A DNA stretch of 64,000 bases from Candidatus Gastranaerophilales bacterium (GTDB taxonomy: Bacteria; Cyanobacteriota; Vampirovibrionia; Gastranaerophilales; Gastranaerophilaceae): contig CAJOKJ010000020.1 of assembly GCA_905235155.1 (NCBI GenBank), forward strand, positions 1-64,000, read 5' to 3'. The position numbers were made by a program, and so were the translations under genes. This document shows positions 8,976 through 19,908 of the stretch, in pieces (within the stretch, counting starts at the first letter, position 1; the number at the start of each line of letters is the position of its first letter). Under the pieces are notes generated by a model that was given only the letters and a program-made list of their open reading frames with translations, searched no databases and was not told where the DNA came from.

Positions 8976-9856
8976 ATTTTTTCCTCATCTGTTGATTTAT
9001 CACCAATATATATTACTTCGGGTGAAAGTTTTATTCCAAAATTTTCGTCAACCTTATTGTACATCAATAACATCAAATTTAGAATATCATTTGATGTCGC
9101 ATTGTTATAATTAATTATAAAATTTGCATGATGCTCCCAAACTTTTGCACCACCGACAGATAATTTTTTTGCCCCGACTTTATCCAATAATCTTCCAGCC
9201 GAATCATTTTGCGGATTTTTAAATACACTGCCACAATTTGGTAAAGCCAATGATGGCTGATGTTTACGCCTAAATTCAAGATTGCATTTCATTTTATTTT
9301 GAATTTCAGTATTATCATATTTTGGTAAATCAAATTCAGCAGACAGTACAATATAGTTTTTATCTTGGCAAATTGATTTTCTATAATCAAATTTTAAATC
9401 ATCTTTTGATAATTTTAGAACTTCTTTAGTTTTTATATCAAAAACTTCTGCATAAAGAAGATAATCACTGATTGCTTGCCCTTGAGCCGATGCATTCATA
9501 AAAACAGCACCGCCAATTGAAGCAGGAAACCCTATCATAAATTCAAAACCACCTAAACCATTTTCGCAAGCAAGCTTAGATGCCATTTGAATTTTTAAAC
9601 CGCATTCCGCATAAACTTTTTCATTATCAAATTCAATTTTATTACAATTTTTGGTAAATATTACATTCTGCATTAAACCTTCAGAAGAAATTAAAACATT
9701 TGAGCAATTACCTAAAACCACTGAATTATCAAGTATTTTTAAAAGATATATCAATTCTTCTTTTGATTTTGGAAAATAAGCATTTTCTATTATACAGCTG
9801 ACTTTAAACGAAGTAAGATTTTTCGCATCAAAATTGTGTTTAACTTCAATATCCAT
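8951..9856 (-). CDS. murB: UDP-N-acetylenolpyruvoylglucosamine reductase
   Basis: FAD-dependent reductase forming UDP-MurNAc. At 301 residues it is the short type II form. LTSFKVSCIIENAYFPKS opens the FAD domain, VVLGNCSNVLIS corresponds to the G-x-G-S-N-x-L motif, GFPASIGGAVFMNASAQGQ is the pyrophosphate/substrate segment, and NCGSVFKNPQNDSAGRL carries the conserved catalytic Ser. Its ATG shares one base with the murC stop codon (TAATG). Confidence 0.95.
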   Translation of the reverse strand: MDIEVKHNFDAKNLTSFKVSCIIENAYFPKSKEELIYLLKILDNSVVLGNCSNVLISSEGLMQNVIFTKNCNKIEFDNEKVYAECGLKIQMASKLACENGLGGFEFMIGFPASIGGAVFMNASAQGQAISDYLLYAEVFDIKTKEVLKLSKDDLKFDYRKSICQDKNYIVLSAEFDLPKYDNTEIQNKMKCNLEFRRKHQPSLALPNCGSVFKNPQNDSAGRLLDKVGAKKLSVGGAKVWEHHANFIINYNNATSNDILNLMLLMYNKVDENFGIKLSPEVIYIGDKSTDEEKIWKILKQK

Positions 9857-11199
9857 TATTTACCCGATTTTAACAAATATTTTCCTAATTCTGTTATAGT
9901 TCCTGCCCCAAGTCCAACAACAATATCACCATTTTTTAATTGAGGATAAATTGCATTTGCAACATCTTTCATATTACCTGAAATATGTTGAGCATTTTTT
10001 AACTGGCTTGCAAATTTTTCACCACTTACACCTTCTATTTTATCTTCTGAAGCAGCAAAAACATCTGTTACAAATACTTTTGACACACCATCAAATGCTC
10101 TCAAAAAATCATTCCAAAGACTTTGTAACCTTGTATATCTGTGAGGTTGAAATACAGCAATAACATTTTTATCTTTAAATTCTGTTAAAGCAGATAGCGT
10201 TGCCTTAATTTCTGTTGGATGATGAGCATAATCATCATATATAACAGCACCATTCACTTCACCAATAAGCTGAAAACGTCTTCCCATGCCGGAAAAGGTT
10301 GAAAAATGTTCTTTTACTTTTTCAACATCCACTCCTGCTTCATTTAAACTGGCAAAAACAGCAAGAGCATTAACAACATTGTGCTTACCAAGAAGTTTAA
10401 TTTTTAAATCAGTTAAAATTTTATCTTTATAATAAATATCAAAAGAACTTCCTAACGGTGTTAATTCGATGTTTTTTGCGACATAATCTGCATTGTTAAG
10501 TCCATAAGTGATAAAGTTATGTCCATTTAATTTTAAATTACCTTCCGAATCATTGTTTATAAGAACTTTTTGCGTATCATCCATTTTAGACAAAAGATTT
10601 TCAAAAGTTTCAATTAAAGAGTCTAAACCGTTTTTATAAAAATCTAAGTGATCAGCCTCAAGATTATTTATAACTAAAACATGAGGATTATATTTTATAA
10701 CGGTTCCATCACTTTCATCTAATTCTGCAATAAAATATTTATCACTTTTATAGTTTGAATTTGTATTAATATCAGGGATAATACCGCCAACAACATAAGA
10801 AGGTTCTAAACCTGCTTTGTCGGTGACATAAGCAGCAAGTCCGCTTGTTGTAGTCTTACCGTGAGTACCTGCGTATCCTATAAAACACTTTGAACGTTCA
10901 GACAATTCTTTTAAAACATCCGAACGATGCAGAATTTTTAGTCCAAGTTTTTTTGCTTTTTGAATTTCAGGATTATTTTCTCTTATCGCAGAACTTGCTA
11001 CAACTACACAATTTTCAGGTACATTATTTTCATCGTGCCCAATATAAACCTTAGCACCTAAACGTTTTAATTCATTCATGTATTTGCTATCGTTAATATC
11101 GGAACCTGAAACCTTAAAACCTTCTTGAAGAAGATATTTTGCAAGTCCGCTCATACCGATTCCACCAATTGCAATAAAATGATATTTTTCTTTTTCCAC
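9856..11199 (-). CDS. murC: UDP-N-acetylmuramate--L-alanine ligase
   Basis: First amino-acid-adding Mur ligase, 447 residues. The N-terminal Rossmann motif is IGGIGMSGLAKYLL, the ATP P-loop is GYAGTHGKTTTSG, the carboxylated-Lys/metal region includes ELDESDGT and NNLEADHLDFY, and VIYDDYAHHPTEIKATL and FQPHRYTR follow. It is the first gene of the minus-strand cell wall/division cluster. The 176 bp upstream (11200-11375) contain no gene and presumably hold its promoter. Confidence 0.95.
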   Translation of the reverse strand: MEKEKYHFIAIGGIGMSGLAKYLLQEGFKVSGSDINDSKYMNELKRLGAKVYIGHDENNVPENCVVVASSAIRENNPEIQKAKKLGLKILHRSDVLKELSERSKCFIGYAGTHGKTTTSGLAAYVTDKAGLEPSYVVGGIIPDINTNSNYKSDKYFIAELDESDGTVIKYNPHVLVINNLEADHLDFYKNGLDSLIETFENLLSKMDDTQKVLINNDSEGNLKLNGHNFITYGLNNADYVAKNIELTPLGSSFDIYYKDKILTDLKIKLLGKHNVVNALAVFASLNEAGVDVEKVKEHFSTFSGMGRRFQLIGEVNGAVIYDDYAHHPTEIKATLSALTEFKDKNVIAVFQPHRYTRLQSLWNDFLRAFDGVSKVFVTDVFAASEDKIEGVSGEKFASQLKNAQHISGNMKDVANAIYPQLKNGDIVVGLGAGTITELGKYLLKSGK

Positions 11200-11375
11200 G
11201 TCAACTATCCCAATAACTGTATACGTTGTAATTATATTACAAATACAGTTGAAGTTAAAATGTTTAATATATTTTAATGATTATTTGCAAGTTGTGTTTA
11301 CTGTCCAACTTGATTATTGTTGATTTTCTAATTATTTGTTCTAACTGTATACTACTATTTTAGAAACAGCAAATA

Positions 11376-12881
11376 TTATTTTTTATTATCCGTATCTTTT
11401 TCAGATAAATCAACAACTTCTTCACCAAACATAAGATTTTTACCAATTGCCTTTTCAAGTTCTGCCTTTGCAGTATTATACTGATACAAAGAATTGTAAT
11501 ATGACAATTGCGAATTCATATAAGTAATTTGAGAATCTTTTAATTCAATCGGGTTTCCTTCACCAACTCTGTATCTTCCGTATGATATATCATAATTTTC
11601 TTTTGCCTGCTTCATACCCAAAAATGCAACCGGAATTTGATTTTTCTTTTCTATCAAATTATAAAAAGCAGTTTGAATTTCCAATTCAATATTCTGCTCA
11701 GCACGAGTAGAAGTTGCCATTTGCTTTGAATAATTTGCTCTTGCTTCTTTAATTTTGTTATTAATATTCATAACATTTACAACCGGAAAATCCAAATATC
11801 CGCCCCAAGCATAACCCCAATTTGATGTAGGATTTCTACCACCGATAGCGACATTACCTTGTGCTGTTATTTTTGGGAAATATGATTTTTTACTTAATTG
11901 TAATTTTTGACGTGAAGATTCTACATTCAACTTTGCAATTTTCAAATCAGGACGTGCTTCGGAAGCTATTTCAATTGCTTTATCCAGTGTTATATCACAA
12001 GGTGCATATTTTAAACGTTCTTGAAGGTTGTATTGAGTCATAAAATTTATACCCATAGAATTATTTAACTGTGCAGTAGAAATTTCTAAATTTTTCTTAG
12101 CCTGAATTAATTGTAATCTTGCATTGCTAAGGTTAACTTCAGCAATAGTAACATCAACCTTTGGATTCATACCGATATCATATAAAGCTTTCGCTTGATT
12201 ATAAAACAATACAAATCTTGCAACATTTTCTTCTTTTACATTCATATCTTCATAAGCATATAAAAGAGCATAATACTTATTTTTAGTTTCCTTTATAACA
12301 TCATTAACAACACTGATTAAATTTTCCTGTGCAGTTTTGTAACCTAACTTTTGAATAGTAACCTGATTTTGAGTAACACCGAAATCGTATATCAATTGAC
12401 TTACAGATATTTGTCCTAATACAAAGTAATTATATGTCGCATCGGAAGAACCGAAAGCATCAGCAAATAACAAATTTCTATTTCTTGAACCGTTTGTAGT
12501 CCAACTAAATTGAGGAAAATAATTTGACCATGCTTGTTTAATTCTAAAATCAGAAGCGGATAGTTCTTCAACTGCTTCTCTAACTCTCGGATTATTACCA
12601 AGTGCAATCTTTATACATTGGTCTAAAGTTACATCTATTGTCTTTTGAACAGAACCTTCAATAACTTTTGGTTCATCAAGAACCTTTAAATCGTCAATTT
12701 TTGGAGAATATTCGGAAGCATCCGGATAATCCGTATTACTGATAACGCTTCCAATTGGTATTTCAGCAGCAGTTTTTAAATTATTTGATTTTAAAGCAGC
12801 ATTGGTTTCTTCGGCAAAAGCCTTACCAATTTGCATAAATGCCAGAGTTAATACTATAAAAACAATCTTATTTTTCATCAT
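11376..12881 (-). CDS. TolC-family outer membrane efflux channel
   Basis: Protein of 501 residues with a signal peptide (IVFIVLTLAFMQIGKAFA, cleavage near 23). Two repeats follow with the long amphipathic helices of TolC/OprM proteins (the LDQCIKIALGNNPRVREA and LDKAIEIASEARPDLKIA starts are characteristic). It forms the outer membrane duct of the efflux pump encoded by the two genes upstream. The start codon overlaps the RND gene by 14 nt. Two adjacent ATGs (12881, 12878) are possible starts. Confidence 0.9.
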   Translation of the reverse strand: MMKNKIVFIVLTLAFMQIGKAFAEETNAALKSNNLKTAAEIPIGSVISNTDYPDASEYSPKIDDLKVLDEPKVIEGSVQKTIDVTLDQCIKIALGNNPRVREAVEELSASDFRIKQAWSNYFPQFSWTTNGSRNRNLLFADAFGSSDATYNYFVLGQISVSQLIYDFGVTQNQVTIQKLGYKTAQENLISVVNDVIKETKNKYYALLYAYEDMNVKEENVARFVLFYNQAKALYDIGMNPKVDVTIAEVNLSNARLQLIQAKKNLEISTAQLNNSMGINFMTQYNLQERLKYAPCDITLDKAIEIASEARPDLKIAKLNVESSRQKLQLSKKSYFPKITAQGNVAIGGRNPTSNWGYAWGGYLDFPVVNVMNINNKIKEARANYSKQMATSTRAEQNIELEIQTAFYNLIEKKNQIPVAFLGMKQAKENYDISYGRYRVGEGNPIELKDSQITYMNSQLSYYNSLYQYNTAKAELEKAIGKNLMFGEEVVDLSEKDTDNKK

Positions 12882-15800
12882 TTTGCCTATTTTTTTGAAA
12901 TTTTAATAATAATTCATGAAGTTTCTTTTTTAAATTATTTGCAAGTGACAACAATTTATTATTATCACGTAAAATTGCACCGGAAGATTTTTTCATTCTT
13001 TGAATACATACAAAGAATCCCGGAACAAGCATAGTACCCATCATAGCAACCATCATCATACCACCAAATACAGTCATTCCGACAGAATGTCGACTAACTG
13101 CACCTGCACCTGAAGCAAATACCAAAGGTAAAATACCCAAAATAAATGCAAAGTTTGTCATCATAACAGCTCTAAATCTTAATTTTGCAGCCTGCATTGC
13201 TGCTTCAACTTCATTACCACCGTTTTGAGCATACGCTTCTTTTGCAAATTCAATAATTAAAATCGCTTGTTTAGTACTTAAGCCAATAAGCATAATTAAA
13301 CCTACTTGACAATAAATGTCCAGAGAATATCCTGAAACATATTGAGCAAACAATGCCCCAACCATTGAAACAGGAGCAATCATCATTACTGCAATAGGCA
13401 ACGTCCAACTTTCATATAATGCAACCAAAAACAAGTATACAAATATTAAAGCCAAGCTTAAAATTATACCAATTTGACCCGTTGATTCTTGTTCTTGTAA
13501 GGAAGTTCCAGACCAAGAAAAGCCCATGTCAGCAGGTAATACTTTCTTTGACAGTTCTTCCATTTTTTTCATTGCTTGACCTGAAGATACATTTCCTGCA
13601 CCTTGACCGTTAATTGTTACCGCATTATACATATTAAATCTTGTCAAACTGTATGGACCAACTATTGAAGTGAATTTTACGATAGACGTAATTGGTACCA
13701 TTTTACCATTTTTATTTTTTACATATAAACGTTTTAAATCATTTTCTGAAGTTCTGTATAAAGCATCAGCCTGCACCATTACACGATAAACACGCCCAAA
13801 TTTATTAAAATCATTAACATAAGTCGCACCATAAATTGCTGCTAACGTTGTATATATATCTTCTATTCGAACTTTTTGCGAAAGTGCCTGCTCATTGTCA
13901 ATTTCCACAAGTAATTGAGGTAAATTTGCAGTATACGTAGTAAATACAGAAGTTAAATCTTTATCAGCATTTGCAGCACGAATTAATTTCATAGCCTCAT
14001 TAAACAATTCTTGAGGTGATCTGTCGCCTTTATCAAGTAACTGATATTCAAATCCTCCAAAAGAACCTAAACCCGGAATTGGCGAAGGTTCAAAGGCAAA
14101 AACCATTGCAGACGGATACGTTGCAAACATTTCTCTTACTTTTTTAACTATTTCGCTCGATGCTTGTTCTTTTTTCTTACGCTCACTCCACGGATTCAAT
14201 TGCATAATTATTAAAGATGTGTTTTCTCCGGAATAACCTACAATGTTAATAGTTTGTCTTACTCCGTCAATTTTCATCAATTTTTCTTCAACATAAGTTG
14301 CAACTTCTTTTGTTTTAACCGTAGATGAACCATCAGGCAACTGAATTTGAACAATAACAGCACCTCTATCTTCTGTTGGAATAAATGCTCTCGGTATAAT
14401 AATTGATAATACCAGTGAAAAAACGACTAATACACCAAGAGTTATAAGGCTTCGTTTTGGAGACTCAACAAAGTATTTTGTTGCTTCCATATATACATCT
14501 CTTGCTTTATTAAACCAATCATTAAATTTAACTATAAATTTTAATTCGTTTTTCTGACCGCTATCTTTTAACATCATAGCACATAATGCAGGAGTTAAAG
14601 TCAAAGCTACAAGCGTTGACAATCCAACAGAACAAGCAATACAAACAGCAAATTGTTGAAACATTTTACCATTTACACCCGGCATAAAACAAACCGGAAC
14701 AAATACCGCCATTAATACAAGAGATGTAGCAATAACAGCACTTGTTACTTCCCACATTGATACAATTGTTGCGTCAATCCTATTTTTACCATCTTGAATG
14801 TGTCTTTGGGCATTTTCCAACACAACAATAGCATCGTCAACAACCAATCCTACCGCAAGAACTAATCCGAATAACATTAATAAATTGATTGAAAAACCCA
14901 AAAGACCCAAAAATATAAATACACCTATCAGAGAAACCGGTATCGCACACAAAGGTATAAATGCGGCACGGGCTGAACCCAAAAAAACATAAGTAACGAT
15001 GGCAACAAGTATAATAGCCAATCCGATAGCTTGTTCAACCTCCGCAATAGATTCTCTGATAAAATCCGTTTCATCGTGCTCAACTTTATATTCCATACCT
15101 TTTGGAAAACTTTCACTTAATTTTGATAAACGGTCAAAACATTTATTTGCCAAATCAATAGAATTAGCTTCAGGCAACTGGCTTATAACAATAACCGCAT
15201 TTTTTTTACCGCCAATGAAAGAATCATAATCATAACTTTCAGCACCCAAATCAATTCTTGAAACATCTTTTAGTGTAACATGTGAACCATCAGGATTGGA
15301 ATAAACAATAATATCTTCAAATTGTTTTTGATTAGTTAATCTTCCCTTTGTCCTCAATGTAACTTTTATGTCCTGAGGTACAGCCAACGGTTCAGAACCC
15401 AAATTACCAACAGCAGCTTGAGTATTTTGTGCTTGAATAGCAGCAATTACTTCGCCTGCTGATAAATTATAATGAGCCAATTTTACAGGATCAAGCCAAA
15501 TTCTCATCGAATAAGCAGACGAACCATATACATTAACATCACTTGCACCCTTTATACGTGCTAATTCATCTTTAATATATATTGCAGCATAATTTGCAAT
15601 ATACAAAGAATCAAAAATATTATTTGGAGAAGTAACCGCAACCATTAAAAGTCCCGGACCACCACGTTTTTTCTTAACAGTTAAACCATAATTTCTAACT
15701 TCCGCAGGCAAACGAGGTAAAACAAGTTGTAATTTATTGTTTATATTAATTACCGCCATATCAGGATCGGTACCTACCTCAAAATAAACATCCAAAGAAT

Positions 15801-16107
15801 AAGAACCGTTTTTTGATGTAGAAACCATATAAACCATATCTTCTACACCATTTAATTGTGCTTCCAAAGGTGCAGCAACGGTATCTCTTATAACATCAGA
15901 ACTTGCACCTTGATAAGTTGCTGTAACGTTAACCTGAGGCGGAGTAATTGACGGGTAATCTTCTAATGGCAAACCAAACATAACGATTATACCGGCCAGA
16001 ACAATTGTTAATGATATAACAATTGCAAATTTTGGTCTGCTTACAAATGGATTAGCAGTCCTTTGCTCTGTTTTATTTTGGATATTTTCATTATGATTTT
16101 CGACCAT
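12868..16107 (-). CDS. RND multidrug efflux permease (HAE1/AcrB type)
   Basis: Inner-membrane proton-driven pump of 1079 residues with the two-fold RND repeat. Features are the N-terminal helix FAIVISLTIVLAGIIVMFGLP, PQVNVTATYQGASSDVI at the porter domain start, the proton-relay Asp pair in GLVLAVGLVVDDAIVVLENAQRH, and VMMIAPVSMVGALFAQYVSG plus LIGLSTKQAILIIEFAKE in the second half. The family handles hydrophobic drugs, dyes and bile salts; the substrate here is unknown. It is encoded between its adaptor and its TolC partner. Confidence 0.93.
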   Translation of the reverse strand: MVENHNENIQNKTEQRTANPFVSRPKFAIVISLTIVLAGIIVMFGLPLEDYPSITPPQVNVTATYQGASSDVIRDTVAAPLEAQLNGVEDMVYMVSTSKNGSYSLDVYFEVGTDPDMAVININNKLQLVLPRLPAEVRNYGLTVKKKRGGPGLLMVAVTSPNNIFDSLYIANYAAIYIKDELARIKGASDVNVYGSSAYSMRIWLDPVKLAHYNLSAGEVIAAIQAQNTQAAVGNLGSEPLAVPQDIKVTLRTKGRLTNQKQFEDIIVYSNPDGSHVTLKDVSRIDLGAESYDYDSFIGGKKNAVIVISQLPEANSIDLANKCFDRLSKLSESFPKGMEYKVEHDETDFIRESIAEVEQAIGLAIILVAIVTYVFLGSARAAFIPLCAIPVSLIGVFIFLGLLGFSINLLMLFGLVLAVGLVVDDAIVVLENAQRHIQDGKNRIDATIVSMWEVTSAVIATSLVLMAVFVPVCFMPGVNGKMFQQFAVCIACSVGLSTLVALTLTPALCAMMLKDSGQKNELKFIVKFNDWFNKARDVYMEATKYFVESPKRSLITLGVLVVFSLVLSIIIPRAFIPTEDRGAVIVQIQLPDGSSTVKTKEVATYVEEKLMKIDGVRQTINIVGYSGENTSLIIMQLNPWSERKKKEQASSEIVKKVREMFATYPSAMVFAFEPSPIPGLGSFGGFEYQLLDKGDRSPQELFNEAMKLIRAANADKDLTSVFTTYTANLPQLLVEIDNEQALSQKVRIEDIYTTLAAIYGATYVNDFNKFGRVYRVMVQADALYRTSENDLKRLYVKNKNGKMVPITSIVKFTSIVGPYSLTRFNMYNAVTINGQGAGNVSSGQAMKKMEELSKKVLPADMGFSWSGTSLQEQESTGQIGIILSLALIFVYLFLVALYESWTLPIAVMMIAPVSMVGALFAQYVSGYSLDIYCQVGLIMLIGLSTKQAILIIEFAKEAYAQNGGNEVEAAMQAAKLRFRAVMMTNFAFILGILPLVFASGAGAVSRHSVGMTVFGGMMMVAMMGTMLVPGFFVCIQRMKKSSGAILRDNNKLLSLANNLKKKLHELLLKFQKNRQNDEK

Positions 16108-16121
16108 AGTTTTTGTTTACC

Positions 16122-17318
16122 TTACTTATCATATTTATCGGTATTTTCAAGCTTTTGTGCTTCTTCATTAATCTTTTGCTGCATTTCTTTTGCTTCAGCA
16201 TCAGACATTATTCTGATTTTATTACCCGGAATAACAGTTTGTAAACCGCTTACAATAATTCTATCACCGGCACTTACACCAGATTTAATAATCCAATCCT
16301 GACCTTCCTGACCGAGTGTTTCAATTTTTTGAATTTGAGGTAAGCCTTTTGCATCAAGTTTATATACATATTTGTATTGAGGATTTTCCATTACGGCAAC
16401 CTGCGGAACAACCGGCAAATTTTCTTTTTCGTTTGAATATACATAAACAGTAGCATAATCACCATTTATTAAAACACCGTCAGGATTTTCAAATGTAGCA
16501 CGCATTAATATTGAACCTGTTGTTTCATCTACATTGTTGTCATGAAAATCTTGTATACCAACATATTTATATTTTTTACCTGAAGAAAAATATAAATCTA
16601 CTTTACGGTTTGTATTTTGCACTTTGTCAATTTTTACCAATTCATTATAATTTTTTATTTCCAGAGGAAATGTAACATATATAGGGTTAATACTGTTTAG
16701 AGTAGTTAACGGACCTGATTGAGCATTTACGTAATTACCGACTGTTATTTCAATCATTCCGACTTGACCGTCAACAGGAGCAGTAACTTTTGTATAAGAG
16801 AAATTTCTCAATGCATCTTGATAAGCACTTCTGTTTAATGCAACTTGGGCCTTGTATGAATCTCTTTGTGCTAAAGTTTGGTCATATTGAGCCTTTGCAA
16901 TGTAGTCATGTTTTACTAATTCTTGTGCCCTTTTTAATTGTTTTTCATAGTATATAAGCTGTGCTTCTGAATTTGCCAAATCTGCTTTTGCTTTATCAAC
17001 AGCAAGTTTATATTCTTGAGGTTCAATTTCAAATAAAACCTGACCTTTTTTTACAATATCACCTTCTTTAAAGTATGATTTAGTAAGATATCCGCTGATA
17101 CGGGCAACTACATAAATTCTTGACACAGAAACAATACGTGCAGGTGCTTCAAATTTTCTTATAACATTTTTTGTTTCAACTTCTTTAACAATAACAGTCG
17201 GAGCAGCAACATTTTTACGTTTTTGTGCTTCTTTCCAGCCGTTATAGTGATTTACTAAAAACCGTAATCCGACCGCACAAATCAATATACATAGTGTAAT
17301 AATTATAATTTTTTTCAT
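16122..17318 (-). CDS. RND efflux periplasmic adaptor (membrane fusion protein)
   Basis: Protein of 398 residues with an N-terminal membrane anchor (IIIITLCILICAVGLRFLV). It then shows the barrel-sandwich lipoyl halves (VVARISGYLTKSYFKEGDIV and APVDGQVGMIEITVGNYVN) around an alpha-helical hairpin (about 100-160), followed by beta-barrel and membrane-proximal domains. It links the permease to the TolC channel. First gene of a three-gene operon, 14 nt before the permease. No local regulator gene is present. Confidence 0.92.
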   Translation of the reverse strand: MKKIIIITLCILICAVGLRFLVNHYNGWKEAQKRKNVAAPTVIVKEVETKNVIRKFEAPARIVSVSRIYVVARISGYLTKSYFKEGDIVKKGQVLFEIEPQEYKLAVDKAKADLANSEAQLIYYEKQLKRAQELVKHDYIAKAQYDQTLAQRDSYKAQVALNRSAYQDALRNFSYTKVTAPVDGQVGMIEITVGNYVNAQSGPLTTLNSINPIYVTFPLEIKNYNELVKIDKVQNTNRKVDLYFSSGKKYKYVGIQDFHDNNVDETTGSILMRATFENPDGVLINGDYATVYVYSNEKENLPVVPQVAVMENPQYKYVYKLDAKGLPQIQKIETLGQEGQDWIIKSGVSAGDRIIVSGLQTVIPGNKIRIMSDAEAKEMQQKINEEAQKLENTDKYDK

Positions 17319-17419
17319 TTATAATCTCCCGAAAACACGATAAATAATGTATATATTACACTAAATATAGTATCAAAGTTAATTTTTTTTTGCAATAAAA
17401 GTTTTACTTTTGTTACGGA

Positions 17420-18249
17420 CTAATCAATATCAAGTGCTAAATCAAGCGTAATTGCTTTAGCAACAATGGCACTTGAAGATATAATATCTACTCCTGTTGA
17501 TGCTATTTGATTTACAGTGTCTATGTTTACATTGCCGCTTGCTTCTACTATGGCACGGTTATTAATAAAATCTACGGCTTTTTTCATTTTTTCAACAGAC
17601 ATATTATCCAGCATAAATCTGCACCACATTCAACAGCCTCTCTTACTTGCTCAATCGTATCGCATTCAACTTCTATTTTATGTGTATGTGAAATATTTTT
17701 TCTTATCATTTGTACAGCATTAGTTATCGAGCCGGCTAATTTTATATGGTTATCTTTAATCATTGAACAATCAGCAAGATTAAATCTGTGTACACAAGCA
17801 CCACCTATAAACACAGAGTATTTTTCAAAAATTCTAAAGTTTGGGGTAGTTTTTCTTGTATCAGAAATTTTGGCTTTATAATCACCTATTTTATCCTGAT
17901 ATTTTCTGGTTTCTGTTGCAATACCGCTCATACGCTGAATATAATTTAAAGCAGTTCTTTCACCTTTCAAAACAGCATCAGCAGGCCCCTCTATCAAGGC
18001 AACCGTATCTCCTGCATAAATTTTATCACCGTCTTTATTGTAAAAAGTAATATTCACTTTTTCGGATAAAAGCCTAAACACTCTTTCAAAAACCTTTGTA
18101 CCACACAAAATACCATCTGAACGTGTATTTAATTTTGCAATTAAAACATCACCATCTTTAACTAAATTATCAGTTGTGATATCGCCAAAACCGATATCTT
18201 CTTCTAATGCTGCAAGTACATGTTTATCTATTAAAAAATTATCTAACAA
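17420..18249 (-). pseudogene. nadC: Quinolinate phosphoribosyltransferase, interrupted by a 1-nt frameshift
   Basis: NadC converts quinolinate and PRPP to nicotinate mononucleotide. Frame 1 (18249 down to 17584) carries GDITTDNL, LNYIQRMSGIAT, ISDTRKTTPNFRIFEKY, IKDNHI and KIEVECDT, then runs out as GADLCWIICLLKK. The missing C-terminus continues in another frame (to 17420) as MLDNMSVEKM, IVEASGNVN and STGVDIIS. Family members read G-A-D-x-I-M-L-D-N-M across this point. One T missing from the plus strand near 17614 (CATAAATC where CATTAAATC is expected) restores a protein of about 276 residues. It overlaps nadB by 11 nt. All motifs are otherwise intact, so the lesion is recent or a sequencing error. 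Confidence 0.85.
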
Positions 18250-19840
18250 AACTTAACTCTCCTTGTTGTTTTACTATACAATTGTGTTCTGCAATATCTT
18301 TTGTATAAGGGTAATCTTCTCTATAATGAGCACCTCTTGATTCCATTCTGTTCATGGCAGAATTAACAATAAGTTGTGCAACAGTAAGCATATTCTTAAA
18401 TTCATATTCCGAAATACTTAAACACTTAGAACTTCTTATAAATTTTGACTTCAAATTTTGAAGTTCAATATTAGCGTTTTTTAGAGTTTCCTCGCTTCTT
18501 ATAATACCGACAAAATTCCACATCACATCTTGCAATTCGGATTTTAAAACAACAGTATCGTATTCTATAAAACCTAATTCTTGAGAATATTTTTTAACAA
18601 TTTTTTCAATATTATCATTAACAACAATTTCTACCTGCTGATAATCCTTCAAATATTCAGCCAAAGCATCTGCCATAACAACACATTCAAGTAAAGAATT
18701 ACTTGCTAATCTGTTCGCACCGTGCAAACCGGTTGAAGAAACTTCACCTATTGCATAAAGACCTTTTATAGATGTTCGACCGTCAACATTTGCCTTAATG
18801 CCGCCCATAAAATAATGTGCAGCAGGATGAACAGGTATGAAATCTTTTGAAATATCTATACCATTTCTCAAACAAACTTCGGAAATATGAGGAAATCTTT
18901 TTTGTACAACATCTGCATCAATTACTGTTGCATTCAAATAAACATAATCCATTTTAATTTTAGACATTTCCTCATAATTTGCACGAGTAACAACATCACG
19001 AGGTGCTAAATCTTTTAATTCGTGATATTTATCCATATACGTATTAGCATTTTTATCAACGAGAATCGCACCTTCACCCCTAAGTGCTTCACTTATCAAA
19101 AAATTTGCATCGGAAGAATTTACGGCAAGAGCTGTCGGATGAAATTGTACAAACTCCAGATCCTGCAAAATTGCCCCTGCATTATAAGCAATTGCTAAAC
19201 CGTCACCTGTTGCACATAAAGGATTTGTTGTATTTTTATAAAGTTGTCCGATACCACCTGTTGCAATAATTACATTTTCAGATAAAACAGATTTATAATT
19301 TTGACCATCAAAAATTATAACCCCCTTGCACATATCCTCATCAATTATTAATTCTATTGCAATTGTGTTTTGCATTACAGTAATATTCTCATTATCGGAT
19401 ACAAGTTTTGATAATTGTTTTTCAATTCCCCTACCTGTTGAATCTCCGTTACAGTGTAAAATGCGTCTTACACTGTGAGCACCTTCTAAGGTAAACAACA
19501 GATCTCCATTTTCGCTTCTATCAAAATTTACACCCAGATTTATCAAATCTTTTATAACTATATCAGATTTTTCTGAAATAAATTTTACGGTATTAAAATC
19601 GCTCAAACCTGCACCTGCCCCAAGTGTATCAGACATGTGAGAAGCAACGGAATCATCTTTATTTTCATCTAAAACCGCAACAATACCGCCTTGAGCATAT
19701 CTTGAATTACTTTCACCTAAATCGGACTTTGTTATCAACAAAATTTTACCATCGGATAAATTTTGTTCAAGTTTTAAGGAAGCATAAAGCCCCGATAAAC
19801 CGCTACCAATAATAACTGCCGAATAGTTTAAATATTCCAT
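18239..19840 (-). CDS. nadB: L-aspartate oxidase
   Basis: FAD enzyme oxidising aspartate to iminoaspartate, first step of de novo NAD synthesis. At 533 residues it has family length. The FAD-binding motif is VIIGSGLSGLYASL; SNSRYAQGGIVAVL, VIIATGGIGQLYKNTTNP, LEFVQFHPTAL, the catalytic SEALRGEGAIL and HYFMGGIKANVDGRTSIKGLYAIGE (cited in parts) are all standard. It is followed by the overlapping nadC. nadA is not in the window. Confidence 0.95.
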   Translation of the reverse strand: MEYLNYSAVIIGSGLSGLYASLKLEQNLSDGKILLITKSDLGESNSRYAQGGIVAVLDENKDDSVASHMSDTLGAGAGLSDFNTVKFISEKSDIVIKDLINLGVNFDRSENGDLLFTLEGAHSVRRILHCNGDSTGRGIEKQLSKLVSDNENITVMQNTIAIELIIDEDMCKGVIIFDGQNYKSVLSENVIIATGGIGQLYKNTTNPLCATGDGLAIAYNAGAILQDLEFVQFHPTALAVNSSDANFLISEALRGEGAILVDKNANTYMDKYHELKDLAPRDVVTRANYEEMSKIKMDYVYLNATVIDADVVQKRFPHISEVCLRNGIDISKDFIPVHPAAHYFMGGIKANVDGRTSIKGLYAIGEVSSTGLHGANRLASNSLLECVVMADALAEYLKDYQQVEIVVNDNIEKIVKKYSQELGFIEYDTVVLKSELQDVMWNFVGIIRSEETLKNANIELQNLKSKFIRSSKCLSISEYEFKNMLTVAQLIVNSAMNRMESRGAHYREDYPYTKDIAEHNCIVKQQGELSFVR

Positions 19841-19908
19841 AACAAGTTTCCCTAATACGTCATTTATACCGACATATTAAATCAAAACGCAAATTTGTCA
19901 AGTAAAAC

